A stretch of 64,000 bases of DNA from Rhodococcus rhodnii (GTDB taxonomy: Bacteria > Actinomycetota > Actinomycetes > Mycobacteriales > Pseudonocardiaceae). A program made the position numbers and the translations under genes. Each line of letters begins with the position of its first letter. Positions within the stretch are counted from its first letter, which is position 1. The notes under the pieces were generated by a model. The model was given only the letters and a program-made list of their open reading frames with translations. It was not told the DNA's origin and made no database searches. Positions 33,136 through 44,854 of this stretch are shown here, piece after piece. The stretch lies in contig JOAA01000001.1 of assembly GCA_000720375.1 (NCBI GenBank), positions 496,001-560,000 of the forward strand, in the 5' to 3' direction.

Positions 33136-34491
33136 CTAGGGGCAAGCCCCGAACACATCCATCTCCCACAACGAGAACCCGTACGGTGTCGCGCGGGATA
33201 TCCCGTTCATCCGGACGTACCGTGCGGTGCCCGAGACGTTCAGATCCTCGATCCCGCCTGTCCCGGCGGATTGGCTGAACGCGTTCGTCCACGTTGAACC
33301 GTTTGTGGACAGTTGGATGGTGTACGCCCTGCCGTAGGCGACCTCCCAGTTCAACCGCACGCGGGTGATCTGCACCGTGCTGCCGAGGTCGATCTGCAGC
33401 CAGTTGGGTTCGTTGTGCGCCGAGGACCACCTGGTGCCGGTGTTCCCGTCGACCGCGAACGCCGCGGCCTGGTTCGGGCTCTCGATGCTGGACGCCGTCA
33501 CCGGCCGGTTCCGGGAGATCAGCGGGCCACAGGTGGGTGGCGGGGTCGGCGGCGGCCCAGCGCCCCGTGTGTACACCGCGACGTAGTCGACGAGCATCGG
33601 CCGTCCCGGAACCGTTGCGTCAGTGGGGGTCGCCCCACCGGCCAGGGCGTTCGGGAAGGCGCCGCCCATCGCCACGTTCAGCAGGATGAAGTAGCCGGCG
33701 TGGCTGGTCATGTTGTTCCACGTGCCCGCGTCCATCTGGTTCTGGCTGACCTGGTGGAACTGCTGGCCGTCGACGTACCACCGCAGCTGGTTCGGGCTGA
33801 TCGACCGATCCCACTCGAAGCGGTACGTGTGGAACGCGGACTGGCATGACGCGCCGGGACAAGCCCGGCTCGCACCGAGGCCAGTGGTCTCGTTGCACGG
33901 ACCACCCGGGCTCACTCCACAGTGGAGCACGCCCCAGACAGCGTTGATACCGTTGACGTTCTCCATGACGTCGTACTCGCCAATGGACGGCCAGTTCCAG
34001 TAGTTGCCACGGTACGGCGCGCCGAGTGCCCAGAACGCGGGCCAATAGCCGAGCGCGGCTTGACCGGTGACATTAGGCATCTGGATCCGGCCTTCGATCC
34101 GCAGCACGCCGTTGGCCGGTGCCTTGAAGTCGGTACGGCGGGTCTCAATGCGCGCCGACGTCCAGTTCCCGGCGCCGTCGCGCAGCGGGGTGATGCGCAG
34201 GTTTCCCGCGCCGTCGTGCGCGAGGTTCGAGGTGTTGCGGGTGTAGTTCTGGATCTCTCCAGTGCCCCAGTTCGCCGGACCGCCGGGGTAGGAGTGACCG
34301 GTGTCGATGATCCAGTTGTTCTCGTTCGGCAGGGTGTTCACGCCGCCGGTGAAGTCGTCGGCCCACACCTGCGTCCACCCCGCGGGCGGAGGCGGCAGTG
34401 CGGCTTGCGCGGCGTCGAAGTGGATCAGTAAGGAGCCGATCAGGGCGCCGGTCAGTGCGACCGCCCTGACCTTCCGACCATGTCTGGTCAT
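33136..34491 (-). CDS. secreted GH16 endo-beta-glucanase with C-terminal CBM32 (F5/8C)
   Basis: A 451-residue exported enzyme. A Sec signal ends near AQA-AL (about residue 31). The GH16 domain covers about 38-305 with the catalytic motif GEYDVME: nucleophile Glu172, Asp174, acid/base Glu177. WPAFWALG and the GTGEIQNYT segment suit laminarinase-type enzymes cutting beta-1,3-glucan. A proline linker leads to a discoidin/F5-8C module (about 318-451) for carbohydrate binding. A 28-base palindrome with a GAGAGCGCTCTC core lies about 50 bases upstream, as for LacI-type glucan repressors. It is distinct from the second GH16 at 52437. Confidence 0.93.
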   Translation of the reverse strand: MTRHGRKVRAVALTGALIGSLLIHFDAAQAALPPPPAGWTQVWADDFTGGVNTLPNENNWIIDTGHSYPGGPANWGTGEIQNYTRNTSNLAHDGAGNLRITPLRDGAGNWTSARIETRRTDFKAPANGVLRIEGRIQMPNVTGQAALGYWPAFWALGAPYRGNYWNWPSIGEYDVMENVNGINAVWGVLHCGVSPGGPCNETTGLGASRACPGASCQSAFHTYRFEWDRSISPNQLRWYVDGQQFHQVSQNQMDAGTWNNMTSHAGYFILLNVAMGGAFPNALAGGATPTDATVPGRPMLVDYVAVYTRGAGPPPTPPPTCGPLISRNRPVTASSIESPNQAAAFAVDGNTGTRWSSAHNEPNWLQIDLGSTVQITRVRLNWEVAYGRAYTIQLSTNGSTWTNAFSQSAGTGGIEDLNVSGTARYVRMNGISRATPYGFSLWEMDVFGACP

Positions 34492-34543
34492 GACTACCTT
34501 CCCTCGAGACGTCGTTGACCCTTGGGATTCGCGGGCACAGGGG

Positions 34544-34571
34544 ATGCCGGTGAGAGCGCTCTCACCGGCAT
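34544..34571. promoter_or_regulatory. 28-base perfect palindrome, LacI-type operator, before GH16
   Basis: Positions 34544-34557 and 34558-34571 are exact complements. The core TGAGAGCGCTCTCA (34551-34564) has the central CG of LacI-family operators and resembles the CebR site TGGGAGCGCTCCCA of cello-oligosaccharide repressors. Related cores occur at 52397 (TGAGAACGCTCTCG) and 44733 (TGGACACGCTCTCA). No LacI-family gene is in the window. Further left, GTCCTAGGAC near 34660 is another small palindrome. Confidence 0.72.
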
Positions 34572-34740
34572 TCTGGGCCTGCGGAGAAGGCGTGTCAAGA
34601 GAGCATCACCAATAGCGGCCCTCAGCCAGTACCGCCGAAGCCCTTAGCGGGTTATGACTAGTCCTAGGACATTCTTGTCATTTCGGTGGTTGGCAATGCG
34701 TGCCGATTCGATGGTGCAGTGCCGCGCAATTCAGCCAGGG

Positions 34741-35988
34741 TCACTCCTCCAGCAGCCCGAGTTCATGCGCGACGACCAACGCGGCCGCCTTGCGGTGCAC
34801 CCGCAACTTCCGGAACAAGTTGCCCTGCAGGTTCTCGACAGTGCGTACGGATATACCAAGCAAACGCGCGGTTTGTTTGGTGGTGTGCCCTTGCGCGATC
34901 GCGGACAGGATCTCCTGTTCACGCGGGGTGAGGGCGAGCTGCCATCGGCGCCATTCACCACCAGGCGGCCCCAGCACCGCACGCGAGTACGCGGAACTGA
35001 TCAGCACGTACCCGGCGTTCGCCGCCTCGACGGCCGGCACCAGCAGATCGTCTATTAAGGACGCAGGAAGGATCGTCACACCACTGGCAACGGCCTGCGC
35101 CACCACGTGTTGTTTGGGTTCTTCGCTAGTGACGGCAACGACTCCGCGGCCTGGTTGAGCGCTCAAGCTCGTCGGCTGCGGATCGATCAACACTAAAACC
35201 GCGGAGTCGTCCTTGGTGTCGTCTTCCGCGCGTTGTTGGGGCACTGAGTGCATGTCGATCACGATGATGTGGTGCTTGTCGAGCGTTTCCCTTGCCCGAT
35301 CAGCGATCGGGCCGTCGTTCTTGGTGAGTACGACCCGCAGACCAGGTCTTCGCTCCTGCGGTAAACCGTCCCGCGCCGGTTGCGCCTGCGACAACAAACC
35401 AAGGCGGACAGCGCTCGCCGCGGCGTGCGCCTGGTTGTGGACGCCCAGTTTGGTGAAGATGCGCTGCTTGTGGTTCTCCACGGTGTGCGGACTGATCCCC
35501 AGTTCCAGTCCGATTTGCCGAGGCGGATAACCCGCGCAGACGAGGTACAGGACTTCCAGTTCCCGCTGGGTAAGCGCGTCACCGCCGCCACGCTTCGCCC
35601 GTGCGGTCTCGATTGCCGAGGATGGTGCCCGGACGGCGGCCAGCAACGCCTCAAGGCCACCGGAGTACGGCACCAAAGCACTCACTCCGGCTTCATAGGC
35701 CCGAATCACGTGCGCGGTGGTCAAAGATTGATGCAGGCCAATCATTCGCATCGGCCTGCCGGGCGGCAACAGCAGCGACACCAGCCGGTCGTTGCTCCAT
35801 CTGGGCGCGTCCGCTTCGAACAGCGCGATGCTCGGCCTGCGAAGATCGCAGAGCTGGATGAGTTCCGGCCCCGACGTGGCGGTGCCGAGCATCGCGATAT
35901 CGGGCTCGCGCGCGAGGTGCGCTGCCAGCATTTCGCGGAACAACCGGTTGTGATGCTGCAGGACAACACTGAGAACGGTTTCCACCAT
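34741..35988 (-). CDS. double NarL/LuxR regulator (receiver-HTH-receiver-HTH)
   Basis: A 415-residue protein with two complete NarL-like modules in one chain. The first has a receiver-like domain (about 1-125) and a LuxR helix-turn-helix (about 138-188, LTQRELEVLYLVCAGYPPRQ then ISPHTVENHKQRIFTKLGVH). The second has a receiver-like domain (about 210-335) and a second LuxR helix-turn-helix (about 350-402, LTPREQEILSAIAQGHTTKQ then ISVRTVENLQGNLFRKLRVH). In the first receiver the acceptor region reads ALFEADAP and the N-terminal acidic pair is absent (QHHN), so ordinary phosphorylation is doubtful. No kinase gene is adjacent. It lies upstream of the GH16 gene on the same strand. Target unknown. 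Confidence 0.85.
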   Translation of the reverse strand: MVETVLSVVLQHHNRLFREMLAAHLAREPDIAMLGTATSGPELIQLCDLRRPSIALFEADAPRWSNDRLVSLLLPPGRPMRMIGLHQSLTTAHVIRAYEAGVSALVPYSGGLEALLAAVRAPSSAIETARAKRGGGDALTQRELEVLYLVCAGYPPRQIGLELGISPHTVENHKQRIFTKLGVHNQAHAAASAVRLGLLSQAQPARDGLPQERRPGLRVVLTKNDGPIADRARETLDKHHIIVIDMHSVPQQRAEDDTKDDSAVLVLIDPQPTSLSAQPGRGVVAVTSEEPKQHVVAQAVASGVTILPASLIDDLLVPAVEAANAGYVLISSAYSRAVLGPPGGEWRRWQLALTPREQEILSAIAQGHTTKQTARLLGISVRTVENLQGNLFRKLRVHRKAAALVVAHELGLLEE

Positions 35989-36193
35989 GGCCCGACCCCC
36001 GGTCCGTTTCCCGCATCATGACACAACCAAGGGTTTACGAACAGATCGGAACATTCCCACCAATTGCTTGCGCCGAACGTACGGAATGCGGGACAACTAT
36101 CCTGTTTGATCTTGACTGGACGTGGTGGGTTCCGTTGTATATCGGTTGGTTCAAGGTTGTAAATCGTTGTTCCTCTTAGCCTTGGGAGAGTCG

Positions 36194-37195
36194 ATGAAGC
36201 GTTTGGCCCTGACGTTGGCCGCCGCACTGACGATCACCACACCGCTGACCGCACACGCAGCCGACGCCTCGATCGCAGGCATAACGGGTGCGGGAGTGCA
36301 CAACGCTTACGAACAAGGCACTTTCCCATGGATGATCGACGCACTGGAATCCGGAGCGTCGATGCTCGAGCTGGACGTCTGGCAGAACTTCCTTGGCAGC
36401 AGGCGCTATCAAGTGAGCCACGAGCCATGGGCACCGGCCAACAACTGCTCGTCGGCGACGACCTTCAGCGCATTACGGACAGGCTCGAGAAACCAGAGCC
36501 TGGAAGCCTGCCTGCGAAACATCAAGTTGTGGCACGACCAGAACCCGAACCACGCACCATTGATCATCAAGCTGGAAGCAAAGAACGGATACGACGGCCG
36601 AGGCGGGTACGGCCCGGCTCAGCTCGACGCGCTGATCGCTTCGTCGCTGGGGGCAGGGAACGTGTTGAAGCCCGCTGACGTCAAGGGAAGTCACGCGAGC
36701 TTGGACGCGGCGGTCAAGGCTGGGGCCTGGCCGAGCCGGGAGGGTTCGCGCGGGAAGTTCATGTTCACTTTGATCACCGGTGCGTTCGAGGCCGGGAATC
36801 CCTTTGATACGTACGACACGCACCACGAGTACGCGGACTACCTCACGGGGCTCGGCGGCAATCTGGGGTCCGCCATGATGTTCCCGACGATCAACGGGGC
36901 CTCGGCTACGGATCCCCGCGTTGGGGAGAACGGTGGCACTCGGGCGCAGTGGTATGTGACTTTTGATGGGGATGCCAATGGGTGGTTTGCTGGGGATACT
37001 AGCTTCTACACCAGGAACAACTACTTGGTGACCATGGCGAGTGTCCACAATGTCGCTCCCGCGATTGATGGACGGAACCCGACTGTCCAACAGGGACAGG
37101 ACAAGGTTCGCCAGGTTGCGGCTAAGGGTGCCACTGTGGCTTCGAGTGACTGGACCAACCCTGCGATTGTTGGGTTTACTGTTCCTCGGGGCTGA
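36194..37195 (+). CDS. secreted Ca2+-type phosphatidylinositol-specific phospholipase C
   Basis: A 333-residue exported enzyme. The ATG at 36194 (GGGAGAG upstream) opens a Sec signal ending at AHA-AD. The PI-PLC active-site set is present early in the barrel: His36 in GVHNAYEQG, Glu59 and Asp61 in MLELDVW, and His76 in QVSHEPW, with KLEAKNGYDG further on. This spacing matches the secreted actinomycete PI-PLC-C1 family that cleaves phosphatidylinositol. An eight-cysteine-poor sequence with only a few Cys argues against other lipases. Hydrolysis of host or fungal phosphoinositides is possible. Monocistronic, followed by a large hairpin. Confidence 0.88.
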   Translation: MKRLALTLAAALTITTPLTAHAADASIAGITGAGVHNAYEQGTFPWMIDALESGASMLELDVWQNFLGSRRYQVSHEPWAPANNCSSATTFSALRTGSRNQSLEACLRNIKLWHDQNPNHAPLIIKLEAKNGYDGRGGYGPAQLDALIASSLGAGNVLKPADVKGSHASLDAAVKAGAWPSREGSRGKFMFTLITGAFEAGNPFDTYDTHHEYADYLTGLGGNLGSAMMFPTINGASATDPRVGENGGTRAQWYVTFDGDANGWFAGDTSFYTRNNYLVTMASVHNVAPAIDGRNPTVQQGQDKVRQVAAKGATVASSDWTNPAIVGFTVPRG

Positions 37196-37210
37196 CGCGG
37201 CACTGGTGTT

Positions 37211-37272
37211 CAGGTGGTTACGGCGGCGCCGATTTGACATGGAGCACCAAATCGCGCCGCCCCAACCACCTG
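37211..37272 (+). terminator. Large hairpin after PI-PLC gene
   Basis: CAGGTGGTT (37211-37219) with AACCACCTG (37264-37272), and the inner GGCGGCGCCGATTTG with CAAATCGCGCCGCC around 37222-37261, form a long stem with minor mismatches around ACATGGAGCAC. It starts 16 bases after the stop. Confidence 0.7.
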
Positions 37273-37323
37273 ACACTCACGGGGAGAAATGCCAGATCCC
37301 CCGAAGAACCCGAAACATAGAAA

Positions 37324-37350
37324 GCCGCCTCCCACAAAGGAAAGGCGGCC
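37324..37350 (-). terminator. Terminator of the opp/GH1 operon
   Basis: On the minus strand GCCGCCT and AGGCGGC form a stem around TTCCTTTGTGGG, and TTTCTAT follows directly. It begins about 17 bases after the beta-glucosidase stop. Confidence 0.75.
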
Positions 37351-37366
37351 TTCCAGCAGCACAAAC

Positions 37367-38785
37367 TCAGTGCCCGCGAACCCGCTTGATAGTGTCGCGG
37401 TACCACAGTGCACTTTGTTTCGGTGTGCGGACTTGGGTTTCGTAGTCCACGCGGACGATGCCGAATCGCTTCTCGTAGCCATAGGACCACTCGAAGTTGT
37501 CCATCAACGACCAAGCGAAGTACCCGCGCACGTCGGCCCCCGCCTGACGTGCACGCGCGACCGCGCCGATGTGGGTGTTGAAGTAGTCGACCCGGTCGAA
37601 GTCCCGGACGAACCCCGCCGCGTCCGGTTCGTCCTCGAACGCCGCGCCGTTCTCGGTGATCACCATCGGCAGGCCCGGATAGTCCTTCGACAACCGGACC
37701 AGCAGTTTGGTGAACTCCTGCGGCACGATCTCCCAGCCCATCGCGGTCACCGGGTGACCTTGTGGGATGGAACGCTCGACTGGATTTCCGTCCGCGTCGC
37801 GATCTTTTCCGTTCTCGTCGAGGCCCGAGAAGACGTGTCCACTGTAGAAGTTCACACCGAGCACGTCGATCGGTGCCGAGATCACGCTGAGGTCGCCCGG
37901 CCGGACCGGGATCCGGATCCCGCGTGCCGCGAGGTCTTCGACCACGTCGGCCGGGTATCGGCCGTGCACCAACGGATCCATGTAGATCCGGACACCGAGG
38001 CCGTCGGCGCGGCGGGCCGCGGCGATGTCCAGCTCCGAGTCCGTCGCCGGTTCCGATGTGCCCATGTTCAGCGTGATGCCCAGTTCGATCGGACGAGGCG
38101 CCGCGGCACGCATCCGTTGCGTGGCAAGGCCATGGCCGAGCAGCAGGTGGTGCACCGCCGAGATCGCCGCAGGCATGTCCTGACGGCCAGGTGCCTGGCG
38201 GCCGTTGCCGTAGCCGAGCATCGCCGAGCACCAGGGCTCGTTCAGCGTCGTCCACGTCTGTACGCGGTCCTTCAGCTGGTCGAACACCAGCATCGCGTAG
38301 TCGGCGAACCGGTATGCGGTGTCCCGCACCGGCCAGCCGCCTTCGTCCTCCAGCTCCTGCGGCAGGTCCCAGTGGTACAGGGTGACCCACGGGTCGATGC
38401 CCTTGCCCAGCAACTCGTCCACTAACCGGTCGTAGAACGCCAGGCCCGCGTGGTTCACCGGGCCACGACCACCCGGCTGCACGCGCGGCCACGCCACCGA
38501 GAACCGGTACGTGTCGACGCCGAGTGAACGGATCAGCTCGACGTCCTCCGGCATCCGGTGGTAGTGATCGCAGGCGACGTCACCGTTGTCGCCCTCGTGC
38601 ACCATTCCCGGAGTCCGGCAGTACGTGTCCCAGATGGAGGGTGTTCGCCCGTCCTCGTCATACGCTCCTTCGATCTGGTACGCCGAAGTCGCGACACCCC
38701 AACGGAATGAGGACGGCAGCGTGTCGATCGGATCGGTGCTTTCCCTTGTTTCGGGGGTTCCGACGGTTGGCGCAGTTGTATCCAT
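37367..38785 (-). CDS. beta-glucosidase, GH1
   Basis: A 472-residue cytoplasmic glycosidase with no signal peptide. The acid/base is Glu183 in TLNEPW and the nucleophile Glu378 in ITENG. The N-terminal FRWGVATSAYQIEGAYDEDG segment is typical of GH1. AGGAGA lies before the ATG at 38785; the frame's earlier start sits in the preceding gene's end. It is the last gene of the operon SBP, ATPase, two permeases, ATPase, glucosidase, so it should split imported beta-linked gluco-oligosaccharides to glucose. Given the surrounding glucanases, laminari- or gentio-oligosaccharides are as likely as cellobiose. Confidence 0.95.
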   Translation of the reverse strand: MDTTAPTVGTPETRESTDPIDTLPSSFRWGVATSAYQIEGAYDEDGRTPSIWDTYCRTPGMVHEGDNGDVACDHYHRMPEDVELIRSLGVDTYRFSVAWPRVQPGGRGPVNHAGLAFYDRLVDELLGKGIDPWVTLYHWDLPQELEDEGGWPVRDTAYRFADYAMLVFDQLKDRVQTWTTLNEPWCSAMLGYGNGRQAPGRQDMPAAISAVHHLLLGHGLATQRMRAAAPRPIELGITLNMGTSEPATDSELDIAAARRADGLGVRIYMDPLVHGRYPADVVEDLAARGIRIPVRPGDLSVISAPIDVLGVNFYSGHVFSGLDENGKDRDADGNPVERSIPQGHPVTAMGWEIVPQEFTKLLVRLSKDYPGLPMVITENGAAFEDEPDAAGFVRDFDRVDYFNTHIGAVARARQAGADVRGYFAWSLMDNFEWSYGYEKRFGIVRVDYETQVRTPKQSALWYRDTIKRVRGH

Positions 38786-38806
38786 AGGTCTCCTAGTCAG
38801 AACCAT

Positions 38807-40905
<2,099 letters not shown>

Positions 40906-40908
40906 CGC

Positions 40909-41889
40909 TCAGCCCTCCCTTCGGGTACGCGGGTCCAACAGCATGTACGCCAGGTCCGCGACGAAGTTGGCCAGCAGCACGGACAACGTGATGATCAGGA
41001 AGATGCCCTGCAGCAACGGGTAATCCTTGGTACCGACGCCCTGGAACAGCAGGAAACCGAGCCCGGGGTACGAGAACACGATTTCCACGAGCAGTGTTCC
41101 GCCGACGATGAAGCCGAGTGAGAGCGCGAAGCCGGACACGTTCGGCAGCAACGCGTTGCGCGCCGCGTAACCGATCATCACCCGACGCTCCGGCAGACCC
41201 TTGGCATGGGCCACCGTGACGTAGTCCTCGGACGCCACCGTGACCATCATGTTGCGCATGCTCAGGATCCAGCCGGCCATCGACGAGATCAGGATCGTGA
41301 ACGCGGGCAGCAGGCTGTGCTGGACCGCACTGCCGATGAACTCCCAATCCCAGCCCGGCGTCAGTCCGGTGTCGTACCCGTTGCTGGCCGGGAAGAAGCT
41401 GTCCGGTCCGGTCAGCAACGCGATGGCGATCAGGCCGAGCCAGAAGTACGGAATGGACGACAGGAAGGTCGTCACCGGGATCAGCGCGTCGATCCACGAT
41501 CCCCGCCGCCACCCGGCCAGCGTGCCAAGCGCGGTACCGATCAGGAAGCCGATCACCGTGGTGATGCCGACCAGCGCGAGCGTCCACGGCAACGCCTGGC
41601 CGATCACTTCGCCGACCTGGCTGGGAAAGAACGTGAACGACAACCCGAGGTCACCGCGGAACAGCTGACCCCAGTACTTGAAGTACTGCGAAAGCAGGCT
41701 TTCGTTCTTGTCCAGTCCGAACAGGATGTACAGCGACTGGATCGAGTCGCTGGTCATCTGGCCGCGGGCCTTGGTGATCAGCGACTGTACCGGGTCACCC
41801 GGCATGACCCGGGGAATGAAGAAGTTCAGCGTGATCGCGGCCCAAGCCGTGAATACGTAGAAGAAAACGCGCTTGAAGAGATAGCTCAT
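40909..41889 (-). CDS. ABC transporter permease (DppB/OppB type)
   Basis: A 326-residue permease. It has the N-terminal TM1 ([20 protein letters not shown], shown to 20), the PGDP motif after it, a periplasmic stretch, and five further membrane segments with the EAA loop [21 protein letters not shown]. This is the standard DppB architecture. The ATG overlaps the upstream ATPase stop as ATGA (41886-41889). It pairs with the OppC-like permease to form the channel. Confidence 0.94.
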   Translation of the reverse strand: MSYLFKRVFFYVFTAWAAITLNFFIPRVMPGDPVQSLITKARGQMTSDSIQSLYILFGLDKNESLLSQYFKYWGQLFRGDLGLSFTFFPSQVGEVIGQALPWTLALVGITTVIGFLIGTALGTLAGWRRGSWIDALIPVTTFLSSIPYFWLGLIAIALLTGPDSFFPASNGYDTGLTPGWDWEFIGSAVQHSLLPAFTILISSMAGWILSMRNMMVTVASEDYVTVAHAKGLPERRVMIGYAARNALLPNVSGFALSLGFIVGGTLLVEIVFSYPGLGFLLFQGVGTKDYPLLQGIFLIITLSVLLANFVADLAYMLLDPRTRREG

Positions 41890-42938
41890 CGCTTCTCCTC
41901 ACCATAGAGCCAGCACGCCGCGAAGTGCCCGGGGCCATCACCGATCTCGAACCGCGGCGGCAGATCGGTCTTGCACCGGTCCATCACGTGCGGGCAGCGC
42001 GGATGGAACCGACAGCCCGACGGCGGGTTGATCAGGCTGGGCGGCTCGCCTGTGCCCCGGTCCTTCTCGCTCACCGCGTGCGCGGCGATCTGGTCGGGGT
42101 CTGGCGCCGAGTCGATCAACAGCTGCGTGTACGGATGCGCGGGCCGCTGGGTGACGGTCTCGCTGTCACCGCCTTCGACGATGCGCCCCGCGTACATCAC
42201 GATCGTCTCGTCGGCGAAGTACCGCGCCGAAGCGATGTCGTGCGTGATGTACAGGATCGCCAGGTTCAGGCGTTCCTTCAGATCCCGCAAGAGGTTCAGC
42301 ACACCGAGCCGGATCGAGACGTCCAACATGGACACCGGCTCATCGGCAAGCAGCGCCTCGGGGTCCGCGCCGAGCGCACGGGCGATCGCCACGCGCTGAC
42401 GCTGTCCGCCGGACAACTCGTGCGGGAACTTGTCGATATAGCGCTCCGGCGGCGTCAGCTGCACCCTGGTCAGCAGATCCTCGAGTGCCTTCTCCAGGTC
42501 CTCTTTGGTCTTGCCCGCGCGGTCGTGGATCTTCAGCGCCCTGGTCAGGTGGTACCGCACGGTGTGCACCGGGTTCAGCGACGCGAACGGGTCCTGGAAG
42601 ATCATCTGGACCCGCTTGGAGTACGCCCGGAACTTCTTGCCGGACTTCACTGAGACCGACTCGCCGTGCAGCTTGATGTCACCGGAAGTCCGGCCGTACA
42701 GCTGGGCGAGGAGCCTGGCCACAGTGGACTTGCCCGAGCCGGACTCGCCGACGAGCGCGGTCACCCGGCCACGCCGCAACGTCAGCGTGACGTCGTCGAC
42801 CGCCCGGACCACCCTGGTCACCCTGGAAAGCACCTCCCGGCCGCGCTTGCGGACCGGGAAGTGCTTGGTCAGGCCATCGGCCTCCAGGACCACCTCGGTG
42901 GTCTCGGAGGCCGACGCCCGCATACCGCTCGCTGTCAT
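41886..42938 (-). CDS. ABC transporter ATPase (DppF/OppF type)
   Basis: A 350-residue ATPase with Walker [11 protein letters not shown]-loop [10 protein letters not shown], signature LSGGQRQRV, Walker B ALLADEP and the C-terminal [14 protein letters not shown] cysteine region. It is second in the operon, overlapping the binding-protein stop (ATGA, 42935-42938) and the permease start. The N-terminal [15 protein letters not shown] segment is the OppF hallmark that distinguishes it from the OppD-type partner. Confidence 0.94.
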   Translation of the reverse strand: MTASGMRASASETTEVVLEADGLTKHFPVRKRGREVLSRVTRVVRAVDDVTLTLRRGRVTALVGESGSGKSTVARLLAQLYGRTSGDIKLHGESVSVKSGKKFRAYSKRVQMIFQDPFASLNPVHTVRYHLTRALKIHDRAGKTKEDLEKALEDLLTRVQLTPPERYIDKFPHELSGGQRQRVAIARALGADPEALLADEPVSMLDVSIRLGVLNLLRDLKERLNLAILYITHDIASARYFADETIVMYAGRIVEGGDSETVTQRPAHPYTQLLIDSAPDPDQIAAHAVSEKDRGTGEPPSLINPPSGCRFHPRCPHVMDRCKTDLPPRFEIGDGPGHFAACWLYGEEKR

Positions 42939-44608
42939 GAGGCCGCGGCTGGCTTGAGGCTCATGATGATGTCCAGCGCGTTCTCCTGCGTCGGCTGCGC
43001 GGGAGCGTAGTTGTTCTGCTCGTCCGGCCAGCCCACCCAGTTCTTGGTGCTGTACTGGCCGCCCACGTTGCCCTCGGAGGTGATGATCATCGGCATCTCG
43101 TCGACGAAGATCTTCTGCAGCTCGTTCATCGCCGCCGTGCGTGCAGCCTCATCGGTGGCGTTGGCGTAGGTGTTGAGCGCCGCCGTGGCCGCCGCGTTCT
43201 CGAACCGGCCGTAGTTGCCGTTGGTGCCACCGGTTCCGATCGGCTTGTACAGCGCACCGTCCATGATGGTCTGGTAGATGTCGTACGGCGTGTTGCCGTT
43301 GTTGGTCCACCGCATCGAACCGCCGAAGTCACCGGTGTCGATGGCCTTGCCCCAGGCATCCTGGTTGATCTTGTCGACCGTGTTCTCGATCCCGATGCCC
43401 TTGAGGTTGTCCTTGATGATCTCCAGGTTGGTCACGTAGTCCGACCAGCCGGACGGCACGATCGTGCGCAGCGTGACCGGCTTGCCGGTCGGGTCGAGCA
43501 GCGTCTCGCCCTGGTAGGAGAACCCGTTGTCGGTCAGCAGCTTCTTGGCGCCCGCGACGTCGATCTTGTAGTTCTGGCCCTTGAACTCCGGCGCGATGAA
43601 CGGCTCACCGGCCGGGGTCGGGATGCCCGTGATGTTCTCGATCTTCGGATAGAAGTACCCGGCCTCGCCCTGGGTGAAGATGTCGTCGCGGTTGACCACC
43701 ATGCTGACCGCGCGGCGCAGGTACTTGTTGTCCCACGGCGCGACCTTGGTGTTGATCACCAGGCCGTGCACGCCGAGCGCGGACGGGAACCACAGCTTGT
43801 AGTTCTTCGGGTCCTTGCTGGTGTAGACCGCCTGCGGGTTCGGGATGAAGACATAGCTCCACTCGGCCTGGCCGGTGGCCAGGGCGGTGGTCTGCGCCTG
43901 GTTGTCGTTGTAGGAGGTGTAGCGGATCTCCTTGACCGCGGGAGCCTGCTGCCAGTAGTTGTCCCGCGCGACGACCGTGACAGTCTGCGGCGTGAAGGTC
44001 TTGAGCGTGTACGGACCGCTGCCGATCGGGTTCTTCACCGTCTCGGTGGCCGGGGACGAGAACGTCGACCACTGGTGCTTGGGCACGATGAACTGCTCGA
44101 AGATCTTCTTCTGGTAGACGAACTGCGAGCCTTCGAAGCCCAGCGTGACCTTGTTGCCCTCGAAGCTGATGTCCTTGTACTTGACGCTGTCGATGTTCAG
44201 GCCGGCGTTGTCGCGCAGCAGCTGGAACGTGTAGGCGACGTCCTCAGCGGTCAGCGGCTTGCCGTCGGACCACGTCACGTTGTCCCGGATCGTGAAAACG
44301 ATCTTCTTGTAGTTGTCCGACCACTCCCATGAGCTGGCCAGCCACGGCTTGGTGACGTCGTTCGACCGGATCTCGTTGTACATCACGAGCGGCTCGTAGA
44401 TGGCCCGCATGTATCCCGACTGGCGGGCAGCCGACGTGTTCACGAACGGGTTGTTGTTCTCCGTCTGCGGGCCGTTGGGCATGCCAACGTTCAGCACAGT
44501 CGGCGTGGCGGTGTTGCTGGCCCCGCTGTTGCTGCTGCTGCAGGCGGCGAGGCTGGCCATCGACAGGATGCCAGCGAGGGCTAAGGCGGCAGTGCGCTTG
44601 GCTCGCAT
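42935..44608 (-). CDS. solute-binding lipoprotein, family 5 (oligosaccharide/oligopeptide)
   Basis: A 557-residue exported lipoprotein. The signal carries lipobox LAAC with Cys23, then a Ser/Asn-rich linker and the SBP_bac_5 fold: [28 protein letters not shown] (family pattern WSDGxPLTAxDVxxT) and [13 protein letters not shown]. Family 5 proteins bind peptides, nickel or oligosaccharides. Cello- and laminari-oligosaccharide binders cluster with GH1/GH3 glucosidases exactly as seen here. It begins the six-gene operon. A partial LacI-type site lies 125 bases upstream. Confidence 0.93.
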   Translation of the reverse strand: MRAKRTAALALAGILSMASLAACSSSNSGASNTATPTVLNVGMPNGPQTENNNPFVNTSAARQSGYMRAIYEPLVMYNEIRSNDVTKPWLASSWEWSDNYKKIVFTIRDNVTWSDGKPLTAEDVAYTFQLLRDNAGLNIDSVKYKDISFEGNKVTLGFEGSQFVYQKKIFEQFIVPKHQWSTFSSPATETVKNPIGSGPYTLKTFTPQTVTVVARDNYWQQAPAVKEIRYTSYNDNQAQTTALATGQAEWSYVFIPNPQAVYTSKDPKNYKLWFPSALGVHGLVINTKVAPWDNKYLRRAVSMVVNRDDIFTQGEAGYFYPKIENITGIPTPAGEPFIAPEFKGQNYKIDVAGAKKLLTDNGFSYQGETLLDPTGKPVTLRTIVPSGWSDYVTNLEIIKDNLKGIGIENTVDKINQDAWGKAIDTGDFGGSMRWTNNGNTPYDIYQTIMDGALYKPIGTGGTNGNYGRFENAAATAALNTYANATDEAARTAAMNELQKIFVDEMPMIITSEGNVGGQYSTKNWVGWPDEQNNYAPAQPTQENALDIIMSLKPAAAS

Positions 44609-44732
44609 GGATCCTCCTTCGTGGTCTTGGTTCGGTTGTGGAACTACTGTCGGGCACAGCTGTGGGACACTCGCGAGCTCAACCCGGCATGCGGCGGTGC
44701 CGGGGCTAGGTCTACCCCTGCGTGTACGTGCA

Positions 44733-44746
44733 TGGACACGCTCTCA
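44733..44746. promoter_or_regulatory. Partial LacI-type site before the opp operon
   Basis: TGGACACGCTCTCA matches the right half CGCTCTCA of the 34544 palindrome exactly and the left half weakly. It lies in the 246-base gap that must hold the operon promoter. The gap also contains TAAATTTA (44834-44841) and a small GTGAAG/CTTCAC hairpin at the end of the previous gene. Confidence 0.35.
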
Positions 44747-44854
44747 CGTTCGCCGGTCGCGATCCGGCCAATGGGTGGGAGTCAACCGCGTGGCCGGGGT
44801 CACGTCAATAACGGGCAGGTTACGAAATCACCCTAAATTTAAGGCGTGAAGTAA

